Positions 33,580-44,779 of a stretch of 64,000 bases of DNA are shown here, one piece after another. Positions within the stretch are counted from its first letter, which is position 1. Every line of letters begins with the position of its first letter. Under the pieces are notes generated by a model that saw only the letters and a program-made list of their open reading frames with translations, was not told where the DNA came from and searched no databases. Origin of the DNA: Dermanyssus gallinae (Eukaryota; Arthropoda; Arachnida; Mesostigmata; Dermanyssidae); contig QVRM01006121.1 in assembly GCA_003439945.1 (NCBI GenBank), positions 37,501-101,500 of the forward strand. The letters are read 5' to 3'. The position numbers were made by a program, and so were the translations under genes.

Positions 33580-33858
33580 GGGTTTATTATTATCATTATG
33601 TACAGGTATCACAATTACTAATATTTTAATTATATAACATCTACCATATGGCTTATATTTTTTTGTAATTGCTCGAGTATCGGTGACCGCTCAACATCAC
33701 CTCTGCGTTGCCTCTCTGTAGCTCCAATGAGACCCTTTGTCGAGAGACAAAAGCGCTTCCTCCTAAATTTGAGTGAATCCTTGCCCCAAACACCAGATGA
33801 CTCGAGACTAAACGCCATTACAACGTGATCTGATGCGCGTATAGGCTAACTTTGACTC
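33580..33858 (-). mobile_element. Non-LTR retrotransposon 3' end (clade R), copy 3
   Basis: The minus frame 33818-33630 encodes MAFSLESSGVWGKDSLK, close to copy 1 (MAFGLEFSGVWGKDALK), then diverges after a frameshift; nucleotide similarity continues through the CCTTTGTCGAG and TGAGCGGTCACCG regions to the end. The 3' UTR carries GTACATAATGAT and AATAAACCC, then runs straight into (TTA)n, which is the same microsatellite that tails copy 2 on the other strand. The 5' junction near 33858 is flanked by TAATAATAAT and coincides within a few bases with that of copy 1. Confidence 0.75.
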
Positions 33859-35374
33859 GATAATAATAATACTATACCTCACAATAATAATAATAATAAT
33901 CATCATCATCATCGTAATAATAAATGTATGGCCTCTTCCACTTGCTTCTGTTCGACTTATCGAAGACGACGAGGCAAGAAAAACAACTTCAGCAATAACA
34001 ACAATAACAACTTCAGCAACAACAACAACTTCAGCAACAACAACATTAAACGCAACATCGACAGCGAAATGGTCAGCGTGACGCCGCGAGCTGTTTTCTT
34101 GCGGTGCGCCAACATTTGGAGGCAACGTCCGATTTAGTGGTCCCACTGATGATGGCCCGTCGTCGTCATCGACGTTGTTGTTGTCTGTTTCGTCCCGTAA
34201 CGGCGTTAAAGGGAGGAAGCGGGACACAGATACCTGTAGATATTCCGACGAATATCCAAGCAGACATACAGTGGACGAGCGGCCGCACTGACATAGGATG
34301 GAAGACACAGCTAGACAGACGAAAGTGCCCTACTGATTCGTCATGGTTTCGACTGCTTTTCGACTTCGGCAGGAACAGCTTGTTGTTCTGTTGTTCCGGG
34401 CTGTTAGTGCGCTGCGAACATTGTTGTTCATGTTGCTATCAATGTTCTGGTGGAATGATATGGCATTGTAGTGTACAGGTACAGCTCGTATAAAGCTATC
34501 CCGGGAGCTAGGATACCCTTCGGCAGTAGAGCGCCCCTGGTCGTGTCGGCACGACATATGCACGACGTGTGTACGGTATACAATAGACAATACGAAGGGT
34601 GAGTGGGTAATCGCAGTAGAATTAGGAATTTATCGATCTCTCTCTCTCTATGCTTGCTGCTGTTGTTTCTAGTTTCTAGTAATATGAATGCTGCCTTAGT
34701 TACAGACGACCCTTCGCCCCCCGCCCCCCTCTCATTATTGCACTATTGCAAAACTAGTGTAAGTGTTGCTTCGATACTATTGGTGTGGTTGTTATTGTTG
34801 GTGTTGTTGTTGTTGCTATTCATGTTCGTCTTCTTCTCTTTTCGCTACTTAGTGTCGCTGTCGTTTTCGTTAGCGAAGTTCTCGTCGATTCTTCAATTTT
34901 TATCGACGCTGGCTTTGTTGTTGTTGTTGTTGTTGCTGCTGCTATTACAGCTGATGCTCAAAGGTGAGGTACTTCTATTGTAGTTGCTTGAAATTGCTGA
35001 TCGGAGTTGTTCGAATGGCGGATGCTGCTCGATGAGGTCAGAACTACACTATACGTACAATACGCTGTTAGTAGAACTGGCGGCCGTTGTCCACTCTGTG
35101 CTGTGCAGTGATGTATCGTTTGAAGTCACTATCTGTCTTGATCTTCTCGTCCACCAAATGACCTCTAAACGATGCAACACCGAATGACCCTTTACCTTTG
35201 CTTAAAGTTTCTTCTTGGCAACGACTATTGAAAACAGAGGTGTGCCTCTACGCACACGCTTGGCGCTTCGACTCTCTCGAATAGCTAAGCAGAAAAGGAG
35301 AAAACCTATTGTACATTGTAGACGCTTAGTATGGGCAACTTCGCCTAGACAAGCATACTAAAGTAAAGTTTTTT
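33859..35374. other. Stretch without recognisable gene, several simple tracts
   Basis: TAA, CAT and CAA tracts (33859-34050) and TTG tracts at about 34795-34815 and 34914-34945. Open frames are repeat-driven. No gene recognised. Confidence 0.45.
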
Positions 35375-35560
35375 TCGGGTTGACCCTCAGCCAAGATTTA
35401 ACGTCTACGGGTAATTGTTTTTCACATTGCTTCACATAGACGGACCCCAATGTGAATACCCAAATATGCAACGGTGGGGCTTGAACCCGCGCACCCATGT
35501 GTCTCCTCTGGTTGCGAGGAGGCGCAGACTTAATCTACCACGCCGCTACCAGGCTCGACT
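35375..35560 (-). mobile_element. tRNA-derived SINE (family A), copy 3, near complete
   Basis: Minus-strand copy of the SINE at 21442-21617. The reverse complement starts GTCGAGCCTGGTAGCGGC, contains the A-box-like TAGCGGCGTGG, TCTGCGCCTC, GAGGAGACACATGGGTGCG, the B box GGTTCAAGCCC (one change from consensus) and the body landmarks GGGGTCCGTCTATGTGAAGC, AATCTTGGCTGAGGG and GTCAACCCG. It has small indels relative to copy 2. No clear target duplication or A tail. Confidence 0.8.
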
Positions 35561-36315
35561 AAACAAGGATACTGGAGGATGAAACCTGTTCCAACTCTAT
35601 CTCTCTCTCTCTCTCTGTCTCTCTATTCCCTCTTCTGCTTTTTTTTTCCCCTAGATATCTAGCGTAACCGTGACCGTTGTGTGAGCATCTGCTGGCCAAA
35701 AACAGTTTTGTGCTTAATCACATGACATCCGCGTGTGCGCGGACACCGCGTCGGATTTAACAACAACAGCAGCAGCACCGCTTGTATAGTAGTAGTTATA
35801 ATCATCATTGTTGCTGTTGCCTTGGGCCCGTACTGTGTGGCCGCATGTGACGTTGGACACCCCCTCGGATGCGGCGGCTCGGCGACCACTGTGGGCAAAA
35901 TGTCTAGTGGGGGGTTGTTCCTTGACTATTAGCTAGTCGAGACAATATGGCGCTGCTAGCCGGTCGGTATGGACAGGCCAACCATTGGACCATCAACGAC
36001 TTCATCTTTGTGCTCGTCATCAACAACGTCATCGTTAGTAGCAGCAGTAGTCGTCGTAGTAGTAGTAGTAGTAGGAGGAGAAGGAGGAGTAATAGTCGAA
36101 ATCGTTGTTGTAGTAGTAGTAATGGGGGGTGTAGGTGGTGGTGGTGGTGTTGGTGGTGGTGGTAATAGTCGTCGAGGTGTTTGTGTCGTTCGCGTTTTGA
36201 GGTGAGATTTTTACAGGCAGAATGAGGGGAGAGCATGGTTCCTCTCTGTGAGAGCAACAAGCACAGCCACTATTTCTCTGTGGAGGTCTCAAGCTAGCAG
36301 TGCACGACAATGGTT
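35561..36315. other. Spacer with AGT and GGT tracts
   Basis: A short TCTCTC tract (35600-35622), (AGT)n at about 36040-36120 and (GGT)n at 36130-36160. No gene recognised. Confidence 0.5.
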
Positions 36316-36353
<38 letters not shown>

Positions 36354-36672
36354 AGTGTTGCTGCTGTTATTGTTAGTGTTGTTGTTGTTGCTGCCGTTGT
36401 TGTTGTTTCCGTTGTTGTTGCTGCCGTTGTTGTTGCTTCCGTTGTTGTTGCCGTTGTTGTTGCTGCCGTTGTTGTTGTTTCCGTTGTTGTTGCTGCCGTT
36501 GTTGTTGCTGCTGTTGTTGTTGTTGTTTTTGCTTCCGTTGCTGTTGCTGCCGTTGTTGTTGTTTCCGTTGCTGTTGCTGCCGTTGTTGTTGTTTCCGTTG
36601 TTGTTGTTGCTGCCGTTGTTGTTGTTGTTGTTGCTGTTGTTGTTGTTGTTGCTGTTGTTGTTGTGCTGTTGT
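36316..36672 (+). repeat. (TTG)n array with CCGTTG modules
   Basis: Begins with pure TTG (36316-36353), then modules CTGCCGTTGTTGTTG and TTTCCGTTGTTGTTG alternate to give a roughly 30-base higher-order pattern, then TTG/CTG again. On the minus strand it reads poly-Gln with Arg/Lys and joins a 272-codon frame that continues to 37191 through ordinary sequence; I see no domain in that part. Confidence 0.85.
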
Positions 36673-37225
36673 TAGTGCCCTCACATTGTTGTTAGTCAGC
36701 GACGATCTCGTGTGGCGGTCGAACGTCGAAGTCCAAAGCAATCCGCTACGACTGCACAGTTGTGAACTTGAGCAAAAAATGTCTGCGAGAGCGACGCAAA
36801 CACACGGTGTGGTTTTGTGCTCCATACTGTGGCGGTCATATAGTGCGGAGGCAAAGGGGTAGATAGAATTCGTTCGGTGTCGCCGACGAGGAGAAATTAC
36901 GAAGAGGCGGACTCGACGAGCGTGGTCGGCTGATGATAGACGGAGATAGGGTGATAGGCAGATTGGCCGGCAGGCCGCCGTTTCTTGTTGTTCCGTCCAG
37001 CCAAGCAACCAGCCAAGCAAGCGAAGCATATCATCACCATCATCATCACCATAATTACCATCATCATCATTATCATGATCGGTCGTCATCACTTGATGAA
37101 GCATTTTGGCAACGACTTCAACGTGGTGAATGGTGATCGCGTACCTACCCAGCCAACCCGGGCGCTTGCTCCTCACACTCCTCATGAGCATTATCCCAGC
37201 ACAGATTTAGACATTTATATGCATG

Positions 37226-37232
<7 letters not shown>
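36673..37232. other. Stretch without recognisable gene, CAT tract
   Basis: Ordinary sequence with CATCAT/CACCAT repeats at about 37031-37078. The minus frame mentioned above crosses it without recognisable domains. Confidence 0.4.
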
Positions 37233-37275
<43 letters not shown>

Positions 37276-37293
37276 CATTTATATGCATGTATA

Positions 37294-37325
<32 letters not shown>

Positions 37326-37352
37326 TTTACATATATATATATATATATATAT
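37233..37352. repeat. Clustered (TA)n tracts
   Basis: TA arrays at 37238-37271, 37289-37314 and 37331-37352, separated by CATACATTTATATGCATG and TTTTTTTTATTTAC. The repetition of TTTATATGCATG(T) at 37213-37226 and 37277-37290 shows that the unit was duplicated. Confidence 0.85.
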
Positions 37353-37788
37353 AATAAGGAGACATAGAGAATGTCATGGAGCCCGTGATAGGGGGGGGGG
37401 GGGACTAGCTATTCAGACACAGAGCGGATATGGATAGAATAATCGTGCTCGTTCGAAGTTCAAAGGCGGCAGTGGTGACGGCGGTAGCGGATGCGTTGGT
37501 CCAGCCTCGTGAGACAACAGCAGCAGCAGCAGCAGCGAAGTTGTAGCGAAGTTCGGCCGGCAAAGTGTCCGCTCGGGTCGGTCGGTTGAAAGTAAGTAAC
37601 TGAGCGGCTGAGTTACTGAGTAAGTAAAGGAAGGAAGGAAGGAGAGAGACGTAAGGCATACTAAGTCATACCTTATATATATATATATATATATATGGAC
37701 GTGCGGTTGCGAGAATGCAAGAGCGTAAAAAGAAGACAAATAAACGAGAGAGTAACGAACGAGCCCAGAACGAATTTATATAAGTATA

Positions 37789-37829
<41 letters not shown>

Positions 37830-38473
37830 TAAAGAAGGAAGGATAAAGGAGAGAACAAGAAACAGGGAAAGGTACCGAATGGAACGAGAAGGCAAGCCGT
37901 TGTTGTTGTTGTCGTTGCTGTTGTTGGCGGTGTTTCTGTCTGCGTCTGTCTGTCAATGGCACATCATCAGAGATACATCAGTAAAGGCTGTACGAGCAGC
38001 AACAGCATTGAGCGCCGCTCGAAGCGGCGGCGCCGCTGCTGTTGATGACCATCGCGAACGAAGAAAAACGACGCTCGAGGCGATTGTCGTCGCCTTCGAC
38101 TGGCTGCTACGACGACGACGACGACGCGGCGATGACGCCGATGACGCCGATGACGCGGTGATGATGTCGAAGACTACGAGAGGACAACGACAACAATGTA
38201 TCGCCAAATGGTTTCTTCTTTCTTTCCTTTTTCCTCGCCTTCGGCTGCTTCGTTGCCGTTGTTGCTGCTGCTGCTGCTGCTGCTGCTGTTGTTGTTGTTG
38301 CACAAGAGACCAAGTAGGAGCAACCAGGCGGCAGGCGGAAAAGCTACAACAATACGCAGTATTGTCACCATACCTGGTCCGCTCCCGCTGCCGCCACCAC
38401 CACGACCATCTGCGACGCCGGTGTTCGAATCCGTCCTGCCATATATATATTTTTTTTCTTTTCTTTTTTTTTG

Positions 38474-38505
<32 letters not shown>

Positions 38506-38552
38506 TATTATTATGGTTTATTAACACCCAGGTTGGGTAAATTTTATATGTA

Positions 38553-38583
<31 letters not shown>

Positions 38584-38995
38584 TGTTTACGCGCTTTACT
38601 TACATAAAGGATAGGAATTTGTTATGGCATCAAAAAATCAATTCCCTTTCGGGAGTGCGTCAGTTGTATGCCCTGGTCAGGGCTCCTCCAGGGAAACAGC
38701 GACAAAACGATCTCTTTTCGATAGCGATACATTTGGAGTCGTGTCTCTCTAGGGATCTCGTGGTCGTCAGGAGTATGCGATCGAAAAGAAACTGCAAAAT
38801 TCCTCATTGAAAAAAACATACAGTCGGTAGATGTACATGTAATGTCTCATTCATTAAACGTGTCTATTATATCTTTAACAACGATTTGCACGACGTGGGA
38901 CGAGACAACGATAAGAAACTCGGCGTGTGAATTTCTTAATCACACTTCTCAATAGTCGTCTATTTTTCTCATTCATGGGGTACTGCACCGGTTAA
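37353..38995. other. Stretch with microsatellites and one signal-peptide-like frame
   Basis: Contains a G run (37391-37403), CAG (37519-37537), TA arrays (37675-37696, 37795-37828, 38475-38501, 38557-38583), ACG (38109-38126) and CTG/TTG (38261-38300). A plus frame starts at 37879 with MEREGKPLLLLSLLLLAVFL followed by SASVCQW, which looks like a signal peptide. Its hydrophobic core is encoded by a TTG-rich tract and the frame later runs through CTG and TA repeats, so I treat it as fortuitous. Confidence 0.4.
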
Positions 38996-39722
38996 AAAGC
39001 ATACGTCAGGATTGGTTTGACAAAAATATTGAACAATTTGATGTAGAGTTTAGGATTTTGTAAAAGTAAAGGATCTGAGGATTGAGTTGCATCCTTTCGT
39101 CGCATGAGGATGTCATGTCAAATGTATTAATTATACCTAAGACCCTCATAGAGTTATATTTTCGAGTGGAGCATTGTTGACTGTATATACGAAATAGTGA
39201 TCTTTTCTTCCAAAGGGCATTACTTTGCACTTTGGGATCGACAGTTCCGAGTCTAATGTCTGTGTCCATTCATAAAAATTGACTACGTATTTCTGAATGC
39301 GTTCACAGTCTGACGTAGGATTTACGCGTGCATATATATTTACGTCATCAGCGTACACCTTATCGGGTATTACGGATAAAGTCAAGTTTGTATACAAAGT
39401 GTAGCATAAGCATCCCAAAACTGTTCCTTGCGGGCAATCTGAGGTAACGTTTGCGGGTTACCTCAGGTTGACATGAGGAGCAGTCGTGCACCTTTACAAT
39501 GAAGCTTCTATCAGTCAAAAATGTTTGGTCCTACACCGTGTCGGGATATACAGTCTAACATTTTAATGTGGGTGGATCAAACTCCTCGATTCATCACCTC
39601 TTCGAAGTCCTACTTACACATCAATAGCTGTAGAACAGTAGATCTGCTAAATAGTAGGCAAACTGTTCTTTACAAATCAGGTTTTCAGCGTTTCGATATA
39701 TGGTGTCTGCAATAACACTCTC
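38996..39722 (-). mobile_element. Jockey/CR1-like reverse transcriptase remnant
   Basis: Minus frames show, from about 39700 downward: a degenerate early RT block (LICKEQF), FLTDRSFIVKVHDCSS (similar to the x-FLT-x-RxFxVxV block), then the B block PQGTVLG (about 39440) continuous with LYTNLTLSVIPDK, the catalytic YADD (39344-39355) and NIYARVNPTSDCERIQ, then the thumb-like ELSIPKCKVMPFGRKDHYF. Stops and shifts follow and similarity fades near 39000. Typical of jockey/CR1/L2-type ORF2; too short to place. The catalytic motif is intact but the copy is a pseudogene. Confidence 0.8.
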
Positions 39723-39813
39723 GAACAACTTGCACTACCAACAACTTGGACAAAGTGCATGTCAGTGAAACATTTTGTTTATTTTCATTTTGTTTATATA
39801 TATATATATATCC

Positions 39814-39846
<33 letters not shown>

Positions 39847-39883
39847 TCTTGTTTTTTGGAGGAGAGTGAATGAATATATATAC

Positions 39884-39940
<57 letters not shown>

Positions 39941-39951
39941 TGTATATATAC

Positions 39952-39992
<41 letters not shown>

Positions 39993-40018
39993 GAGAGAGA
40001 GAGAGAGAAGGTCATTGA
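39723..40018. repeat. (TA)n arrays, about 150 bp total
   Basis: TA arrays at 39796-39811, 39822-39846 and 39884-39989, the last with CATATATG and AAATATA interruptions, followed by (AG)n at 39993-40008. Confidence 0.9.
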
Positions 40019-40359
40019 AACAGAGTAAGTAATTATTGGTTGTATAGATGCGTATGACGGAAATTCGCAGACAACAACAATAATAACTGGCGGCGAGGTT
40101 TAGGGTCCTAGGATGCTAGTCATGATTGTCATCAACAAGGGTGACCTCTGTTTGATCCCTATTGTTGCTCAAACTCTGTTTGAGCATTGCTTAATGAAAA
40201 TAGGTGATAAACAAAAACCGCCGAGAGTTAGCGGCCGTGCTCCCATAAACTGGACTGTTGAGGAAACCCTATATATATACCTTAATGTTCTGGCCTTTAG
40301 ATTAGGCGATCTTTGTAGGAACTTGAAATTAGGGTTAAAGTTACTAAGTGAAAGAAAAC

Positions 40360-40390
<31 letters not shown>

Positions 40391-43307
40391 AAGGATGTGT
40401 TTTTTGTGGGGATGCGTTAGATGTGCATGTAGCGACGAGCCAGCAGTACGTGGAACCTTAAGCCATTAACGAAGATTACTGTCTTTATTAAGGAAGGATA
40501 TATATATATATATATATAAGTGCAAGCATACTACTCTCGGTAGCACTAAGCGCCGTCCACGGACAAACAGGACAGGGAACACAGAGAACAAGAGCTCAAT
40601 GAATGGCCAAGACCACTGTGACAATGACGAAACGACACAGCGATGCGGCTCAATGAATGGCTTGTTATTGGTCAACGGAAAAATGACCGCGCTCGCTGAC
40701 GAATGAGCCCAATGACGGATTGACCAAGAGATTGGCCATCGCCTCGTCGCCGATGCCGATGCCAGCCGTTGAATGGCTCTTCAGTCGTTCTGGTGGTCAG
40801 CCAGTGTATAGGTCCGATCTTTTGCCGGGCGAGTCTACCAAAGGGTTGGTTCTTGACGAGAACAAATCGACCGACCGCCTCTAAGACCGTTGACGTTGAA
40901 GTATTTTTTTTCATCGTTTTTGTCATCGTCAGCATACGGCCTGAAAGTGGACTGATGACGGCCCAACAGTTCGAGACCGGCAAGCAAAGCAAGCTAAACA
41001 CTGACTGAGCAATCTACGCAGGTCATGACGCTTAGTAAACGTCAGTAGTAACGTTTGTCTCGTCTAAAGACTTTCTAAGGAGAAGGATGAAGATCTAAAT
41101 CTAGTCCTGCCCTTTTTAAAGGTCAAACGATTAAAACACCGCCCGCAGGACGGGACGGCCTTTGATTGATGTGTACGGTATCAACTGTTGATATTATCGT
41201 CACATTTATTTCCCTCGTATTGAGTATGCAGGTTCACACAACGTTCGTACAAGACTGTAATATAAACTGACGAATAAAGAAGCTACTGTTTGAGAATGCA
41301 TATAGCATTGACACTAATACGCTGTTGTCAGCTGCTCACGGCATGTCATTCGAGAGGGGCAGGGCAGTGATCTCTTCGTAAGGGCCATCATGTATTCCCG
41401 AAACCTCCCAGAACAGAAAAAAAGGCCAGGCAGGGCTTCGAGCACACTTACGAGACACACAGTCGACAGATGCACTCTGTGTACTTGTCGTTGGTAGTTT
41501 GTATTCGAACAGACCAGGTGATAATAGCAATTAACCATTAACCATAGCAATTAACCAAACACAACTATATATCTGGTATAGACGTGGCGATTGTCAGATG
41601 CACTAGACCAAAGAGTGAGGGAAACCAAAAACATCCAGCTCTTAAATCTCTCGTCGGACCTGTCAACTTTACTTTCAAAGGTACCAAATGTTTATCTTAG
41701 TTACTAAATGATTCTACTACACACTATCGGCACCGCAGAGGCGATTTACTATTTGTCTGTCTTTAAAGCAGCATGTTTCTAGTAAGGCTTGCCGCGATAT
41801 CGAGTATATCGAATCCGCGACTCCTGCGGTCGGAACTGTCGCGCAGCAGTCTCTGGCCATTACGTTAACGATTGCTATCTGGTTTTTAAATTTGACTTAT
41901 TTCGCAAGTGATTTGCATTTACAAAACGCTCAAAAGAGATATGTAGCAGATGATTTCATTTATTTCACACCATTTGTCTGAAATGTCAGCAATTTGCTAA
42001 GAACGTACATTACCTACGCCAATTTGTCACCCAGCTACACATTTGAGTTTAAAAATCGGCGCACCGAATCGTTTTCGACTTACTGGCCGACATGATATCT
42101 ATCACACGCAGCCTTACATAGTTTACAAATACATTTTATGTCCGGTTCGTGAAATCCCTGTGTCTCGCAAACAACATGTTGAAACCCGTGAAGCGCAAAC
42201 TTAGTGATAAAATGTCTATTTTATTAATTATTAAGTTTCCAACTGGTGTTGGGTATGGCTAGGATTGTGAAAAGCGGGTCGACTTCGTTGAGCTTCGCTT
42301 TATGGGTGCCATTGAACTCGCAGTAGAACTCAGTATCTGTACGGCCAAACATTAAAAGGCGGATTTTCTCAGCGACGATTGTTTTTCTAGAGTTTTTCTT
42401 CGATATGCGCAGAGAACGATTTTTTAGTGGTTAATCTGTTTGGCCAAAATAAGTAAAATGATGATAAGCACCTGCAGGTTTTCGCCATCTAAACGAAGCG
42501 TTTTGTCAGTTCTGTCAGTACGAACTCAGATGCAATAACCATATGATTGTAGCAAGTATATATGGTCAATGCAATTTTCGAGACTCCTTAACGTCCATTC
42601 CGCTGGGCACGAAAACGCAAAGACCGGCACTGCGTTCCTTGCATAATAATAAGCGCATTTCTGCGAGTCGAAACAGCAGCGCCACACTAGCGTCCCCTAC
42701 ATGGTGCAATCTACGAGTTGAACATACCAGGTGAACTGTGAACCTGTTTTATAGATTCCTGGTGAGGTGCACATTTGCATGAGCAACCTTTTCTACGGCT
42801 TCCGCCACTTTATCTTGGCATTCCCGCAGACTAGCCACTTCAGTCTGGTTCTACTTGTTTCCACTGCCTGTCAGCAGTGTGCGAAAAGGTACCATGCCAA
42901 ACGCGGCAGACAAACAACCCGCTTCATGTTTGATATTAAACATTTATTGAGTGCAAAGTTGGCCACTGACAGGTGCTGACCTTGCCCCCCCCCCTCCCCC
43001 TTGATGAGGCTATTAGTCAACAGTAGTACAATTTTAAGCGTAAAAAGTTGCACAATATGACATACATTATGACAATTGCGTTGTCTAATTGTAAACTTCT
43101 CCCGCACATGGCAGGCTAGGGCGAACGCAGAACAGCTAAGCAGGTTTCCCGGCGAGGTCCACATACTTTGTCTGCATATATAGATCAGCTGTAGAATCTC
43201 ACCGCCCTACAGGTGTACCTCAACGTAGTACTCAACGAAGGTCCTGGAAAGCACAGAAGAAAACCGCACATTTTAGCTTGGCGAAACGACCCACACACAA
43301 GACACAC
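40019..43307. other. Long stretch without recognisable gene
   Basis: A CAA tract (40362-40390) and a TA tract (40499-40518) are the only simple repeats. Contains the short repeat core at 41389-41430. Short frames at 40113-40469 (+) and 40672-41001 (-) matched nothing I know; 42984-43001 is C-rich. No transposon ends seen. Confidence 0.45.
41389..41430 (-). repeat. Short dispersed repeat core, copy 2
   Basis: Reverse-strand match to 14637-14684, sharing TTCTGGGAGGTTTCGGGAAT and (A/G)CATGATG preceded by GGCC and a T run. The left-hand T run is about 7 bases shorter here. Confidence 0.6.
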
Positions 43308-43367
43308 AAAGACGTAAGATCAACATCACTATGAAGTGCAACATAGTGATGTTGATCTTACGTCTTT
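43308..43367. repeat. Perfect hairpin, 26-bp stem and 8-nt loop
   Basis: Arms 43308-43333 (starting AAAGACGTAAGATC) and 43342-43367 (ending GATCTTACGTCTTT) are exact reverse complements over 26 bases, with the 8-base loop AAGTGCAA. No mismatch has accumulated although the surrounding DNA is not conserved-looking. Total length 60 bases. It is not a (TA)n palindrome; the stem is of mixed composition. It could be a small RNA hairpin, a very recent template-switch palindrome or a remnant of an element end. Confidence 0.95.
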
Positions 43368-43649
43368 TTCAATGATGAAACCTTCGTTACCATCAAACAA
43401 GCGGTAAACCGACAAGATGGCTGATGGTGTTTCAGATAAAAACATAATTCTAATTTACGTAAATATGTAACCAATCAATAACGGCCAAATGTGCAGAAAG
43501 AAAGTTGCGGACGACAACTATAGACGACTTCTTATAATGGATGAAACTAGTCTTGATTTGAATTGATTGATTGAGTGGATGAAAACACAAAGTCGTTTTT
43601 AGGTACGCAAATAAACGATTAAGAGGAAAAGAGAATATCTAGCAGCTTT
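43368..43649. other. Short spacer
   Basis: Ordinary AT-rich sequence between the hairpin and a retrotransposon remnant. Contains CAAGATGGCTG at about 43412, another ATGGC start-like motif without a following ORF. Confidence 0.4.
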
Positions 43650-44612
43650 AAATATTGATCGGGCAGTCCTCGTAGATGACGCTTCTAAAGCAAACGCGTT
43701 CAAGGACTTCTTCTCGCCGGTTTATGTCGCCCAAGGGGGTTCAGCTCCCGAAGGTGTTTCCAACGACGTACCCTCGAGTGGCAGCTGTTCATATTCAGAT
43801 ATAGCAGAATATAAAATTCTCACCAAGATCAAACAACTACCCACTAAGTACAGCTTTACTCCTAAAATAATCCCATCCATATTTTATAAAAAAAAAGTAG
43901 CGACTGTGATAACCAAACCTCTTTTTTTATATTTATGAAAGTGGCATTGTGCCAAATAATTTTAGACAGTTAGTCGTAACTCCTAAGAAGGGTTTAAAGT
44001 CAAATGTAGATAATTATAGACCGGTAGCTTAATCATTAATCGCATGTATTATATTTGCAAAACTGCTAGTGGACCATACATTTAACTTCCTTTAATCCAA
44101 AGGCTTGTTAGATGAGAATCAACATAGTTTTTCTAAAAGCAAATCCAGGGCAACTCAACTCGTTAAAATGACCTAAGATTGGGCCAGTATAATAAATAAT
44201 AGGTTGGTCTTTGATTTTGTATATTTTGACTTCTATAAAGCATTTGATAGAGTAAACCATATGAAGCTTATACAGAAACCTAGGTATGTTGATACTCGCT
44301 CCTTGTCATGGATTGCTAGTTATCTTACCTGTAGAAAGTTCTGCGTTCGGGTAAACAATTCCTTTAGTGAGTTAGGTGCGTGCCCCTCTGGAGTTCCTCC
44401 GGGATCAAGCCTCGGCCCACTTGTTGTTTCGACTAGAATGCATCGAATCGTCCGTTGGCACGCAGCGATTGTTCCTTGCACAAAGAATGCTTTTTACGCT
44501 AGTACTTCCTGGCAATAATATCCTACCCAGGAAGTACAGACACAGAAACCTGCAATTAGACATTGTAGCAATGTTAAGAATCTCGTCGGTAGGTAGGATC
44601 TCGAATCAGTGG
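43650..44612 (+). mobile_element. CR1/jockey-like reverse transcriptase remnant
   Basis: The plus frame begins in the pre-RT region (DDASKANAFKDFFSPVY, about 43667-43720, similar to the KANxFNxFFxSVF block), then ILTKIKQLPTKYSFTPKII, VTPKKGLKSNVDNYRPVA (about 43978-44030), DENQHSFSKSKSRATQLV, motif A in YFDFYKAFDRVNH (about 44222-44260), and motif B region SGVPPGSSLGPL (about 44391-44426), where canonical PQG is PPG. After that the YADD-containing part is missing and the sequence jumps to what looks like a C-terminal piece (about 44430-44600) before a (TA)n array. Several stops and frameshifts; inactive. Confidence 0.85.
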
Positions 44613-44619
44613 GTATATA

Positions 44620-44678
<59 letters not shown>

Positions 44679-44735
44679 TTATGAAGCATATATTTATTTA
44701 ACTCGTAGTAATGTGTGAATAATTGTCCCTAAATT

Positions 44736-44776
<41 letters not shown>
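44613..44776. repeat. (TA)n arrays
   Basis: TA arrays at 44613-44677 and 44740-44776. The first directly follows the retrotransposon remnant and may derive from its tail. Confidence 0.9.

Positions 44777-44779
<3 letters not shown>

Noticed and set aside
36373..37191. 272-codon minus frame with a Gln-rich C-terminus
   Set aside because: A poly-Gln tail could suggest a transcription factor, but the 165 codons outside the repeat show no DNA-binding domain or other recognisable feature.
37879..38607. Plus frame with a signal-peptide-like start
   Set aside because: The leucine run is encoded by TTG repeats, and downstream the frame runs through ACG, CTG and TA repeats without a domain.
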